Source of the DNA: Reyranella humidisoli
GTDB lineage: Bacteria > Pseudomonadota > Alphaproteobacteria > Reyranellales > Reyranellaceae
Direction of reading: 5' to 3'
Length of the DNA stretch: 64,000 bases
NCBI RefSeq assembly: GCF_019039055.1
Contig: NZ_JAHOPB010000001.1
Coordinates: forward strand, 372,001-436,000
Positions within the stretch are counted from its first letter, which is position 1, and each line of letters starts with the position of its first letter. Shown in pieces: positions 18,902 to 27,202 of the stretch. A program made the translations under genes and the position numbers. Below the pieces are notes generated by a model that saw only the letters and a list, made by a program, of their open reading frames with translations, was not told where the DNA came from and ran no database searches.

Positions 18902-20439
18902 GGTGTCTCCTGAAGCGCGGGCAGGAAGCCGCTGCCGATGGTTGCGACGATCGTGCCATTCGCGACGAGCGCGGTGGCCTTTTCCATGTCGGGGTGGAAG
19001 TGGCGGTCGTCCTCCAGATGCGGCACCTCGCGCCGTAGCCGCTCGCGCACCGCTTCGAGCGGCGGGCTGGAGGCCAGCGGCCGGTGGAAGTCGCAGCCCT
19101 GCGCGGCCGCCAACAGCTCGATGCCGATCACCGAGGAAAGGTTGGCCGCCATGTCGAGCAGCCGGCGCGCGCCGTGCGCGGCCATCGAGACATGGTCTTC
19201 CTGGTTGGCCGAGGTCGGGATCGAATCGACGCTGGCGGGATAGGCGCGCTGCTTGTTCTCCGACACCAGCGCCGCCGCCGTCACCTGCGGGATCATGAAA
19301 CCGGAGTTGAGGCCGGGCCGCGGCGTCAGAAAGGCCGGCAGGCCAGAGAGCGCCGGATCGACCAGCATGGCGATGCGGCGCTCTGCCAGCGAGCCGATCT
19401 CGCACAGCGCCAGCGCGATGATATCGGCGGCGAAGGCCACGGGCTCGGCGTGGAAGTTGCCGCCCGACAGCGCTTCCTCGGGATCGGTGAAGATCAGCGG
19501 GTTGTCGGTGACGCCGTTGGCCTCGGTCGCCAGCGTGGTCGCCGCCTGCCGCAGGATGTCGAGTACGGCGCCCATCACCTGCGGCTGGCAGCGCAGGCAA
19601 TAGGGATCCTGCACCCTCTCGTCGCCGACCAGATGCGAGGCGCGGATCGCCGAACCGGTCATCAACCCGCGCAGCGCGTCCGCCGCGGCGATCTGCCCGC
19701 GGTGACGACGCAGCGCATGGATGCGCGGATCGAAGGGCGCATCCGAGCCGCGCGCGGCGTCGGTCGAGAGGGCGCCCGTCACGAGCGCCGCGCCATAGAG
19801 GTTCTCCGCCTCGAACAGGCCGGCCAGGGCATAGGCGGTCGAGAACTGCGTACCGTTCAGCAGCGCGAGACCTTCCTTTGCGCCGAGGACGAGCGGCCGA
19901 AGCCCCGCATCGCCCAGCGCCTTCTCGGCCGGCACGACCTTGCCGTCGACCAGGAAGGAGCCGACGCCGATCATCGCCGCGCTCATATGGGCGAGCGGTG
20001 CGAGATCGCCCGAGGCGCCGACCGATCCCTGGCAGGGCACGACCGGCGTCAGGCCCTCGGCCAGCAGCGTTTCCAGCAGACGCACCGTCGCCGGCTGGAC
20101 GCCCGACGCGCCCTGCGACAGGCTGCCGAGCTTCAATGCCATCATCAGGCGCACGACCGGCACGGGCATCGGCGCGCCGACGCCGGCGGCATGGCTGAGC
20201 ACGATGTTGCGCTGCAGGGTCTGCAGGTCGGCGGCCTCGATGCGGACGCTCGCCAGTTTTCCGAAGCCCGTATTGATGCCGTAGACGGGCTGGCCCTTCG
20301 CGAGGATGGACGAGACCGCCCGCGCCGACGTCTCGATCGCCTCGTAGGCGGCCGGGTCGAGGCTCACCGTCGCGCCACGATAGATGTCGCGCCAGGCCGA
20401 AAGAGGAACGGTGCCGGGCGTGAGTACGATCGCCTTCAT
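18898..20439 (-). CDS. hutH: histidine ammonia-lyase
   Basis: A 513-residue lyase that removes ammonia from L-histidine to give urocanate, the entry step of the pathway. The Ala-Ser-Gly that cyclises to the MIO electrophile is at 142-144 in [14 protein letters not shown], and Tyr53 is in [29 protein letters not shown] and the C-terminal region match the family, and the length is normal. The ATG at 20439 follows GGAGGGG and overlaps the hutI stop by 4 nt; its own stop overlaps hutU. This tight coupling argues for one hutIHU mRNA. Confidence 0.98.
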
Positions 20440-21635
20440 TTGCCCCTCCAGACGCGTGCGAACAGCGGATTGAAGCCCATCCGGTAGACCAGCTCGGCCG
20501 GGCGCTCGATGTCCCAGATCGCGAGGTCGCACCATTTGCCCGCTTCGAGCGTGCCGGCGCTGTCGAGACAGCCCAGCGCCCGCGCCGCCTCGCGCGTCAC
20601 GCCGGCCAGGCATTCGTCGACCGTGAGCCGGAACAGGGTCGCGCCCATGTTCATCGCCAGCAGCAGCGAGGTGAGCGGCGAGGTGCCGGGATTGCTATCC
20701 GACGCGAGCGCGATTTTCACGCCGTGCCGACGCAACAGCTCGACCGGCGGCTTGTGCGTCTCGCGCACGAAATAGAACGCGCCGGGCAGCAGCACGGCCA
20801 CGGTGCCGGCTCTGGCGAGGGCGCTCACGCCCTGCTCGTCGACATGTTCGAGATGATCGGCCGAGAGTGCACCGTAGCGGGCCGCGAGGCTCGCGCCGTG
20901 CAGGTTGGAGAGCTGCTCGGCATGCAGCTTGACGCGCAGGCCCTTTGCCTTCGCCGCCTCGAACACGCGTTCGATCTGTTGCGGCGTGAAGGCGATGCCC
21001 TCGCAGAAGCCGTCGACCGCATCGGCCAGTCCGGCCTTGGTGACGGCCGGCAGCATCTCGTGGCAGACCGCCTCGATATAGGCATCCTTGTCGCCCTTGG
21101 CTTCCGGCGGCAGCGCGTGGGCGCCGAGAAACGTCGTCTGCACCGAGAGAGGCCGCATCTCGCCGATGCGCCGCGCCGCGCGCAGCGACTTCATCTCGGT
21201 GGGCGTGTCGAGCCCGTAGCCCGACTTGATCTCCAGCGTCGTCACGCCTTCGGCGATCAGCGTGTCGACGCGCGGCAGTGCCCCGGCGACCAGCTCGTCT
21301 TCGGTCGCCGCGCGGGTCGCCCGCATGGTCGACACGATGCCGCCGCCGGCCCGCGCGATCTCCTCGTAGCTGGCGCCGGCCAGCCGCAACTCGAACTCAT
21401 GCGCGCGATTGCCGCCGTAGACGATGTGGGTGTGGCAATCGACCAGGCCGGGCGTGATCCAGCGGCCGGCGCAATCGATGGTCTCGGCGGGGTCGAGCGA
21501 CGGCGCGTCCGCTTGCGCGCCGGCAAACAGGATGCGGCCGTCGCGAGCGGCGACGATGCCGTCTTCGACGATCCCCAGCCCCTCGCCCGTCAGGGTCGCG
21601 AGGCGTGCGTTCTTCCAGAGGCGGTCACATTGCAT
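20436..21635 (-). CDS. hutI: imidazolonepropionase
   Basis: A 399-residue amidohydrolase-superfamily enzyme that opens imidazolone-propionate to N-formimino-glutamate. The metal-binding [13 protein letters not shown] opens the barrel; [33 protein letters not shown] and [12 protein letters not shown] are diagnostic. The ATG at 21635 ([12 protein letters not shown]) gives the normal length; a longer in-frame reading to 22151 is antisense to hutF. First gene of the leftward hut operon. Only 30 bp separate its start from hutF, and that gap contains the palindromic operator. Confidence 0.98.
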   Translation of the reverse strand: MQCDRLWKNARLATLTGEGLGIVEDGIVAARDGRILFAGAQADAPSLDPAETIDCAGRWITPGLVDCHTHIVYGGNRAHEFELRLAGASYEEIARAGGGIVSTMRATRAATEDELVAGALPRVDTLIAEGVTTLEIKSGYGLDTPTEMKSLRAARRIGEMRPLSVQTTFLGAHALPPEAKGDKDAYIEAVCHEMLPAVTKAGLADAVDGFCEGIAFTPQQIERVFEAAKAKGLRVKLHAEQLSNLHGASLAARYGALSADHLEHVDEQGVSALARAGTVAVLLPGAFYFVRETHKPPVELLRRHGVKIALASDSNPGTSPLTSLLLAMNMGATLFRLTVDECLAGVTREAARALGCLDSAGTLEAGKWCDLAIWDIERPAELVYRMGFNPLFARVWRGK

Positions 21636-21642
21636 GGCGGCC

Positions 21643-21664
21643 TTATTATGACTATACATAATAA
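21643..21664. promoter_or_regulatory. putative HutC operator between hutI and hutF
   Basis: TTATTATGACTATACATAATAA is a perfect 8-bp inverted repeat with a 6-bp spacer, in the 30-bp gap between divergent start codons. Read on the minus strand its core is TGTATAGTCA, nearly the core of the 11845 palindrome. AT-rich hexamers such as TATAGT and TATTAT within it could be -10 elements for both directions. Confidence 0.75.
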
Positions 21665-21665
21665 T

Positions 21666-23033
21666 ATGTCCAGAACCGCCCTCTGGTTTCGCTCCCTGCT
21701 CCTGCCCGAAGGCTGGACCGACGACGTGCGCCTCGTCCTGGCCGACGGCCGCATCGAAACCCTGGTGAAGGGCGCTCCAGCCGAGGCGGGCGACGAACGG
21801 CACGAGATCGGCCTGCCCGGCCTGCCCAACCTGCACAGCCACGCCTTCCAGCGCGGCATGGCGGGCCTCACCGAGCAGCGCGGCGCCACGGCAGACAGCT
21901 TCTGGACCTGGCGTGAGGCCATGTATCGCTTCGTCGACCATATGGGACCCGAGGAGGTCGAGGCGATCGCCGCGCAGGCCTTCCTGGAGATGCTCGAAAG
22001 CGGATTCACCCGCGTCGGCGAATTCCACTACGTGCATCACGATCCGAATGGAGCGCCCTATGCCGACATCGCCGAGCTGGCGGTGCGGGTCGCGGCGGCG
22101 GCGGGCGAGACCGGCATCGCGCTGACGCTGCTGCCCGTCTTCTATCGCCATGCCGGCTTCGGCGGCCTTCCCGCATCACCGGGCCAGCGGCGCTTCGTCA
22201 ACGATATCGACCGCTACGGACGCCTGGTCGAAGCCAGCCGCAAGGCCGTGTCCTCGCTGCCCGGCGCGGTGGTCGGCATCGCGCCGCACAGCCTGCGCGC
22301 AGCGACGCCGGAAGAGATCGCGGCGATCCTGCTGCTCACCGACGGCGGCCCCGTCCACATCCATGTCGCCGAGCAGACGAAGGAGGTCGAGGATTGCCTC
22401 GCCTGGTCGGGCCAACGGCCGATCGAGCTGTTGCTCGATCGCCTGCCGGTCGACGAACGCTGGTGCCTCGTCCATGCGACGCATGTCACCGACGCCGAGA
22501 GTCAGGGCATCGTGACGCGCGGGGCGACGGTGGGCCTGTGTCCCATCACCGAGGCCAATCTCGGCGACGGTCTCTTTCCCGCGCAATCGTTCATGGCGCG
22601 TGGCGGCCGGTTCGGCGTCGGCTCGGACTCCAATGTCCTGATCGACGCCGCCGAGGAGCTGCGCCTTCTCGAATACGGCCAGCGGCTGTCCCTGCGCACC
22701 CGCAACGCGCTAGCCCGGGCCTCGACGCCGTCGGTGGGACGCAGCCTGTTCGATGCCGCTCTCGCCGGCGGCGCACAGGCGCTCGGAGCACCATCGACGC
22801 TCGCCGTTGGACAGCCGGCCGATCTCGTGAGCCTGAAGGCCGACGATGCGGCACTCACGCATCGGCGTCACGACCGCTGGCTCGATGGCTGGATTTTCAG
22901 CGGCGGACGGCAGGCCGTGGATTGCGTCTGGTGCGCGGGCAACAAGCTCGTGACCGGCGGGCGGCACATTCATCGCGACGCGATCGGCCGGCGCTACCGT
23001 CTGGCGTTGCACAAAGTGTTGCACCCATCGTGA
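21666..23033 (+). CDS. hutF: formimidoylglutamate deiminase
   Basis: A 455-residue amidohydrolase that deiminates N-formimino-glutamate to N-formyl-glutamate and ammonia, the fourth step in the five-step hut pathway. The N-terminal [15 protein letters not shown] and the metal motif [16 protein letters not shown] match HutF; further signatures are [39 protein letters not shown] and GVGSDSNV. I chose the ATG at 21666 because it aligns with known HutF starts; an ATG at 21648 in the operator is the alternative. Neither has a convincing Shine-Dalgarno, so a leaderless mRNA is possible. Its stop overlaps the next regulator gene (GTGA). Confidence 0.96.
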   Translation: MSRTALWFRSLLLPEGWTDDVRLVLADGRIETLVKGAPAEAGDERHEIGLPGLPNLHSHAFQRGMAGLTEQRGATADSFWTWREAMYRFVDHMGPEEVEAIAAQAFLEMLESGFTRVGEFHYVHHDPNGAPYADIAELAVRVAAAAGETGIALTLLPVFYRHAGFGGLPASPGQRRFVNDIDRYGRLVEASRKAVSSLPGAVVGIAPHSLRAATPEEIAAILLLTDGGPVHIHVAEQTKEVEDCLAWSGQRPIELLLDRLPVDERWCLVHATHVTDAESQGIVTRGATVGLCPITEANLGDGLFPAQSFMARGGRFGVGSDSNVLIDAAEELRLLEYGQRLSLRTRNALARASTPSVGRSLFDAALAGGAQALGAPSTLAVGQPADLVSLKADDAALTHRRHDRWLDGWIFSGGRQAVDCVWCAGNKLVTGGRHIHRDAIGRRYRLALHKVLHPS

Positions 23034-23749
23034 CCGCCGCCGCACCGTCTCTTCACCAGAAGATCCTGGGCGACCTGCAGGGCAAGATCCTGTCGGGGAA
23101 GCTGGCGCCGGGTGCGCGCATCGCCACCGAGCACGAGCTGGCCGAGGCCTATGATTGCTCGCGCATGACGGTGAGCAACGTGCTGGCCAAGCTCGCCCGC
23201 GCCGGGCTGGTCGAGCGCCGCCGCAAGGCCGGCACCTTCGTGACGCGGCCGCAATCGCAGGCGGCGGTGCTGGAGATCCACGACATCAAGGCAGAGGTGC
23301 TGGCGCTCGGCCGGCCCTACCGGTTCGAGCTGGTCTCGCGCGCCACGAGGCTCAGCACGGCAGCCGATCGGGCGCGGTTCGACACGAAGTTGGCCGGCCG
23401 AGTCCTCGTACTGGTTGTGCGCCACTTCGCCGGCGCGAAAGTCTTCTGCCTCGAAGAACGCCTGATCAATCTCGATTCGGTGCCGCAGGCGGCCGAGGAA
23501 AGCTTCCAGGACGTGCCGCCCGGCCGATGGCTGCTCGACAGCGTGCCCTGGACGGCGGCGGAGCATCGGATCAGCGCCAGCAATGCTCCGGCATCCGTGG
23601 CCGCGTCACTGTCGGTCCGCTCCGGCACCGCCTGCCTGATCGTCGAACGCCGCACCTGGCGCGCCGCCCTGCCCGTCACGCACGTGCGCCTCACCTATCC
23701 GGGCGATTTCCACCAGCTCGTGGCCCGGTTCACGCCAACCTCGGCCTGA
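23030..23749 (+). CDS. HutC-type GntR/UTRA transcriptional regulator (second)
   Basis: A 239-residue regulator starting with GTG overlapping the hutF stop. The winged helix (residues 5-75, with ATEHELAEAYDCSRMTVSNV) and C-terminal UTRA domain (about 95-235, LVVRHFAGAKVFCLEERLIN) are clear. It is of the same family as the regulator at 15466 but well diverged from it. Lying in an operon with hutF, beside the hutI/hutF palindrome, it is the natural candidate to repress hutIHU and hutF. Which of the two regulators binds which operator cannot be told from sequence. Confidence 0.9.
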   Translation: MTAAAPSLHQKILGDLQGKILSGKLAPGARIATEHELAEAYDCSRMTVSNVLAKLARAGLVERRRKAGTFVTRPQSQAAVLEIHDIKAEVLALGRPYRFELVSRATRLSTAADRARFDTKLAGRVLVLVVRHFAGAKVFCLEERLINLDSVPQAAEESFQDVPPGRWLLDSVPWTAAEHRISASNAPASVAASLSVRSGTACLIVERRTWRAALPVTHVRLTYPGDFHQLVARFTPTSA

Positions 23750-23760
23750 GCGGATCGAGC

Positions 23761-24999
23761 CTAGCGATTCGCCCGCGTCACCGCGGCGTTCAACAGGAGA
23801 TTGGCGCCAGGCACCGAACGCGTGAGTTCGATCGCCTCGTTGACGTTGTGGCTGATGCCCTCGAAGCAGGGCGTGAAGATCATCGCCGTCGGCGCCATCG
23901 TCGCCACCGCATAGGCGTCATGACCGGCCTGGCTCCTCATCTCGCGATAGGGCAGGCCGAGTTCCTTCGCCGTCGATTTCAGCAGCTCGATGCATTCGGG
24001 CGCGAACAGCTCGCTGCCCCAGCTCCAGCCCTCGGCGACCTCGATCTCGACATTGGCCTTCTTTGCCGCGGCGGCGATGGCGGCATCGACCTCGGCGCGC
24101 ATCGCCTTGAAGCGGTCGGCGTCGATATGGCGGAAGTCGATGGTGAGCTTCACCTGCTCGGCATAGGTGCCGGCGAGGTTGGGAAAGCTCTCGATGCGCG
24201 TCGTCGTGGTGCGGCCCTCGTCGGCGGCAAAAGCGAGGCCGATATCGTTGACCGCGGCGATGACATAGCCGGCGCCGACCAGCGCGTTGCGCCGCTGTGC
24301 CATCGGCGTGCCGCCGGCATGCCCGGTGTCGCCGTTGATCGTGAGCCGCAGCGCCTGGGTCTTGTAGCCGCCGACCACGATGCCGACGTCGCAGCCCTCG
24401 CGATCCAGCACCGGAGCCTGTTCGATATGCAGCTCGAGATAGGCGTCGAAGGTCCGTCCCACCGGCGCGGGGCCGGCATAGCCGATCTCGTCGAGCGCCT
24501 GCTCGACCGTGATGCCGGCATCGTCGGTGGTGGCCAGCACGCTCTCCAGCGGCAGGACACCGGCGAAGGCCATCGAGCCCATCATCGGCGGATTGAAGCG
24601 CGCGCCTTCCTCGTTGGTCCAGCAGATCACCTCGATGCCGCGCCTGGTCTGCAAGCCACGGTCGTTCAGCGTGCGCACGACCTCCAGCCCGCACAGCACG
24701 CCCAGGATGCCGTCGTAGCGGCCGCCGCAGATCTGCGTGTCGAGATGGCTGCCGATCGCGACCGGCGGCAACGACGGATCGGTCCCCGGGCGGCGCGCAA
24801 AGATGTTGCCGAGGCGATCGATCTCGACGGTGCAGCCCGCCGTCTTAGCCCACTCGACGAAGAGATCGCGCATCTGCTTGTCTTCGGCCGACAGAGCAAG
24901 GCGGCGCAAGCCGACATCGCGGAAGCGCCCGATCTCGGCCGATCGTTCGAGGCTCTCCCACAGGCGTTCGGGATTGACCTCCAGGACGTTTGCGACCAT
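23761..24999 (-). CDS. M20-family Zn-dependent amidohydrolase (N-carbamoyl-amino-acid hydrolase / beta-ureidopropionase type)
   Basis: A 412-residue metal-dependent amidase. Metal ligands lie in AIGSHLDTQICGGRYDGILG (His and Asp) and CWTNEEGARF (Glu pair), with a distal His in SQAGHDAYAVA and GISHNVNEA. The dimerisation domain contains GDTGHAGGTPM. Relatives cleave N-carbamoyl-beta-alanine, N-carbamoyl-L-amino acids or allantoate. AGGAG is 7 nt before the ATG. It lies tail-to-tail with the hutF-regulator unit. In this window there is no N-formylglutamate deformylase (hutG), so it may take that role, or act downstream of the RutA-like enzyme; both are inferences. Confidence 0.88.
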   Translation of the reverse strand: MVANVLEVNPERLWESLERSAEIGRFRDVGLRRLALSAEDKQMRDLFVEWAKTAGCTVEIDRLGNIFARRPGTDPSLPPVAIGSHLDTQICGGRYDGILGVLCGLEVVRTLNDRGLQTRRGIEVICWTNEEGARFNPPMMGSMAFAGVLPLESVLATTDDAGITVEQALDEIGYAGPAPVGRTFDAYLELHIEQAPVLDREGCDVGIVVGGYKTQALRLTINGDTGHAGGTPMAQRRNALVGAGYVIAAVNDIGLAFAADEGRTTTTRIESFPNLAGTYAEQVKLTIDFRHIDADRFKAMRAEVDAAIAAAAKKANVEIEVAEGWSWGSELFAPECIELLKSTAKELGLPYREMRSQAGHDAYAVATMAPTAMIFTPCFEGISHNVNEAIELTRSVPGANLLLNAAVTRANR

Positions 25000-25080
25000 G
25001 CGGCGCTCCTTTTGCGTGCGGCTTTCTCGGTGGGCGGTGGCATTCTAACCAAGAAGCGTGCCATCCGTCGGAACAACGAG

Positions 25081-26658
25081 ATGCGAAACATGGACGAAGA
25101 GTACGACTACATCATCATCGGCGGCGGGTCCGCCGGCGCGACGCTCGCGGCCAGGCTGACCGAGGACCCGGCGCTGCGCGTCCTGCTGCTCGAGGCCGGC
25201 CGCGACTTCCGCACCGCCGAGACGCCGCATCACCTTCGCATCCCGAACCCGCTGCGCGCCATCGGCGACGACAACTACCGCTACCCGAAGCTGCTGGCGC
25301 GCCGCACCGAGCGACAGGAGCCGAAGCTGCTGTGGCGCGGGCGGGCGATCGGCGGCAGTTCGACCATCAACGGGCAGATCGCCATCCGCGGCATTCCCGA
25401 GGATTTCGAGGACTGGGCCTCCATGGGCGCGACGGGCTGGGGCTGGGAGGCCTGCCTCCCCTACTTCCGCAAGCTTGAAACCGACGTCGATTTCGGCGAC
25501 GCGCCCTATCACGGCAACAGCGGCCCCCTGCCAGTCTATCGCGCGCCCATCGATCAATGGGGCACGGTCGACCGGGCGCTGAGAGAGACGGCGCTGGGTC
25601 TCGGCTATCCGTGGTGCGAAGACCACAATGCACCGACCGGCACCGGCGTCGGACCCTACGCGATCAACAGCCGACAAGGGCTGCGCATCTCGACCAACGA
25701 CGGCTATCTCGAGCCGGCGCGTGGGCGCTCCAACCTCACGATCGTCGGTGAGGCGATCGTCGACACGCTGCAATTCGAGGGCAATCGCCCTCATGTCAGT
25801 GGCGTGCACGTCAATGTGGGCGGCGAGGCGCGAAACGTCCGAGCACGCCGCGAGGTTATCCTGTCGGCTGGCGCCATCCATTCGCCGGCGATCCTGCAGC
25901 GCTCCGGCATTGGCCCGCGCGCGGTGCTCGACGGCCTCGGCATCGCGACGGTCGCGGAGCGGCCGGTCGGCGAACATCTGCTCGACCATCCGATCCTCGG
26001 CCTCATGCTCGAGCTGCGCGATGACGCACGCGTCAGCACGCTGATGCACCGCCATACCAACTGCTGCCTGCGCTACTCCTCCGGCCTCGCGGGCGCCGGC
26101 GTCAACGACATGATCATGATCGCAGGCAACCTGCGGCCCGAGGAGGACGGCGGCACCGCGCGGGCGCGGCTCGCCGTCTCCGCCTTCCAGGCCTTCAGCG
26201 AAGGCACGGTGCGCATCACCTCCCGCGATCCCGCCATCGACCCACAGGTCGACGAACGCATGCTGTCGGACGAAAGCGACCTTATGCGCATGCGCGACGG
26301 CGTACAGCGCATGCGCGACCTCTGCCGGCAGCCCGCCTTCAGGGCGATCTCGACCCGCGTCGAGTACGGCGCGACGGGACGCTCGATCGAGGACCCGTTC
26401 GAAGCAAAGGCACTGGACGACTGGATGTTCGACGAATGCTCGGACGCGCAACATGCCAGCGGCACCTGCCGCATGGGCGCGGCAGACGATCCTCGGTCGG
26501 TGGTCGATCCGGACTGCCGCGTGATCGGCTGCACGGGATTGCGCGTCATCGACGCGTCGATCATGCCGACCGTCGTGCGCGCCAACACGCACTTCACGAC
26601 GGTCATGATCGCCGAGAGAATGGCGGACGAGCTGAAACGGGCTCGTCCGCGCCCGTGA
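25081..26658 (+). CDS. GMC-family FAD-dependent oxidoreductase (choline dehydrogenase-like), first
   Basis: A 525-residue flavoprotein alcohol oxidoreductase. The FAD dinucleotide motif YIIIGGGSAGATLAARL is at about residues 9-25, the GMC signature GRAIGGSSTINGQIAIRG follows, then the second motif ILSAGAIHSPAILQRSGIG. The active-site His lies in DAQHASGTCRMG and the second active-site region in VRANTHFTTVMIAE. ATG at 25081 is chosen (an ATG at 25090 is possible); a reading extended to 23155 would be antisense to the M20 gene and is rejected. It is divergent from the M20 gene and stands alone. Substrate unknown. Confidence 0.92.
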   Translation: MRNMDEEYDYIIIGGGSAGATLAARLTEDPALRVLLLEAGRDFRTAETPHHLRIPNPLRAIGDDNYRYPKLLARRTERQEPKLLWRGRAIGGSSTINGQIAIRGIPEDFEDWASMGATGWGWEACLPYFRKLETDVDFGDAPYHGNSGPLPVYRAPIDQWGTVDRALRETALGLGYPWCEDHNAPTGTGVGPYAINSRQGLRISTNDGYLEPARGRSNLTIVGEAIVDTLQFEGNRPHVSGVHVNVGGEARNVRARREVILSAGAIHSPAILQRSGIGPRAVLDGLGIATVAERPVGEHLLDHPILGLMLELRDDARVSTLMHRHTNCCLRYSSGLAGAGVNDMIMIAGNLRPEEDGGTARARLAVSAFQAFSEGTVRITSRDPAIDPQVDERMLSDESDLMRMRDGVQRMRDLCRQPAFRAISTRVEYGATGRSIEDPFEAKALDDWMFDECSDAQHASGTCRMGAADDPRSVVDPDCRVIGCTGLRVIDASIMPTVVRANTHFTTVMIAERMADELKRARPRP

Positions 26659-26659
26659 A

Positions 26660-27064
26660 CTACCGGGGCAGGTCTTTGGCTCGCACCTTGTTCAGGGCCT
26701 CGGCGCAGTTCTGGCCCTTCATGGGCGCACGGATCTTCCAGCACATCGTCTCGTCGTCCCGCGTGACGCCCGAGTTGCAGAAGAAGACGTCCTTCTTCTT
26801 CTGCAGCCATACGCCACCGGGAACGGCCGCCTTGATCTCGTAGGCATCGGACAACAGATCCGACGTGGAGATCCCGGGCGCCTCCTGATGCTGCGAGGCG
26901 CAGGTCGCTTCGCCTGGCATCGTAGTTTGCGGGATGGCTGCAGTTTGTGGTGCCTGCGGGCCGGCCGACGGGCCGGTTGCAGTCGTCTGAGCATAGGCAA
27001 CGGCGCCGAGGGCAAGCACAGCAGCGCCCACAGCCGAAATCATCAATTTCGTCTTCGTTTTCAT
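26660..27064 (-). CDS. secreted Cys-containing protein of unknown function
   Basis: A 134-residue exported protein with a signal peptide (MKTKTKLMISAVGAAVLALG, cleavage near AYAQT), a low-complexity Ala/Pro/Thr/Gln linker (about 26-55) and a C-terminal domain containing four Cys (EATCASQ, FFCNSG, ETMCWKI, GQNCAEA), which could form two disulfides in the periplasm. I do not recognise the family. The upstream in-frame GTG at 27127 would hide the signal peptide, so ATG 27064 is preferred. Its stop lies 1 nt from the stop of the convergent GMC gene. The 138-nt gap upstream shows no other gene. Confidence 0.7.
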   Translation of the reverse strand: MKTKTKLMISAVGAAVLALGAVAYAQTTATGPSAGPQAPQTAAIPQTTMPGEATCASQHQEAPGISTSDLLSDAYEIKAAVPGGVWLQKKKDVFFCNSGVTRDDETMCWKIRAPMKGQNCAEALNKVRAKDLPR

Positions 27065-27202
27065 GGCTTTAGACCCCAAGGTCCCGACCCGGCGCCCCAC
27101 GCGCCGGTCCGGAACTAAATTTCCCACACACTAGAAAGCTAAGCCTGCAGTCTTACAGCAACCTTTCATGATGGCAGTCAAGATGAAAATATGAACGCTG
27201 AA

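Noticed and set aside
18902..19600. In-frame upstream extension of hutU through hutH
   Set aside because: It is a shifted-frame shadow of hutH; the ATG at 18901 with AGGAG gives the normal HutU length.
23155..25080. Very long rightward reading frame fused to the GMC oxidoreductase (1167 codons in all)
   Set aside because: The N-terminal 640 codons are antisense to the M20 amidohydrolase gene and show no family features; the GMC protein starts naturally at 25081.
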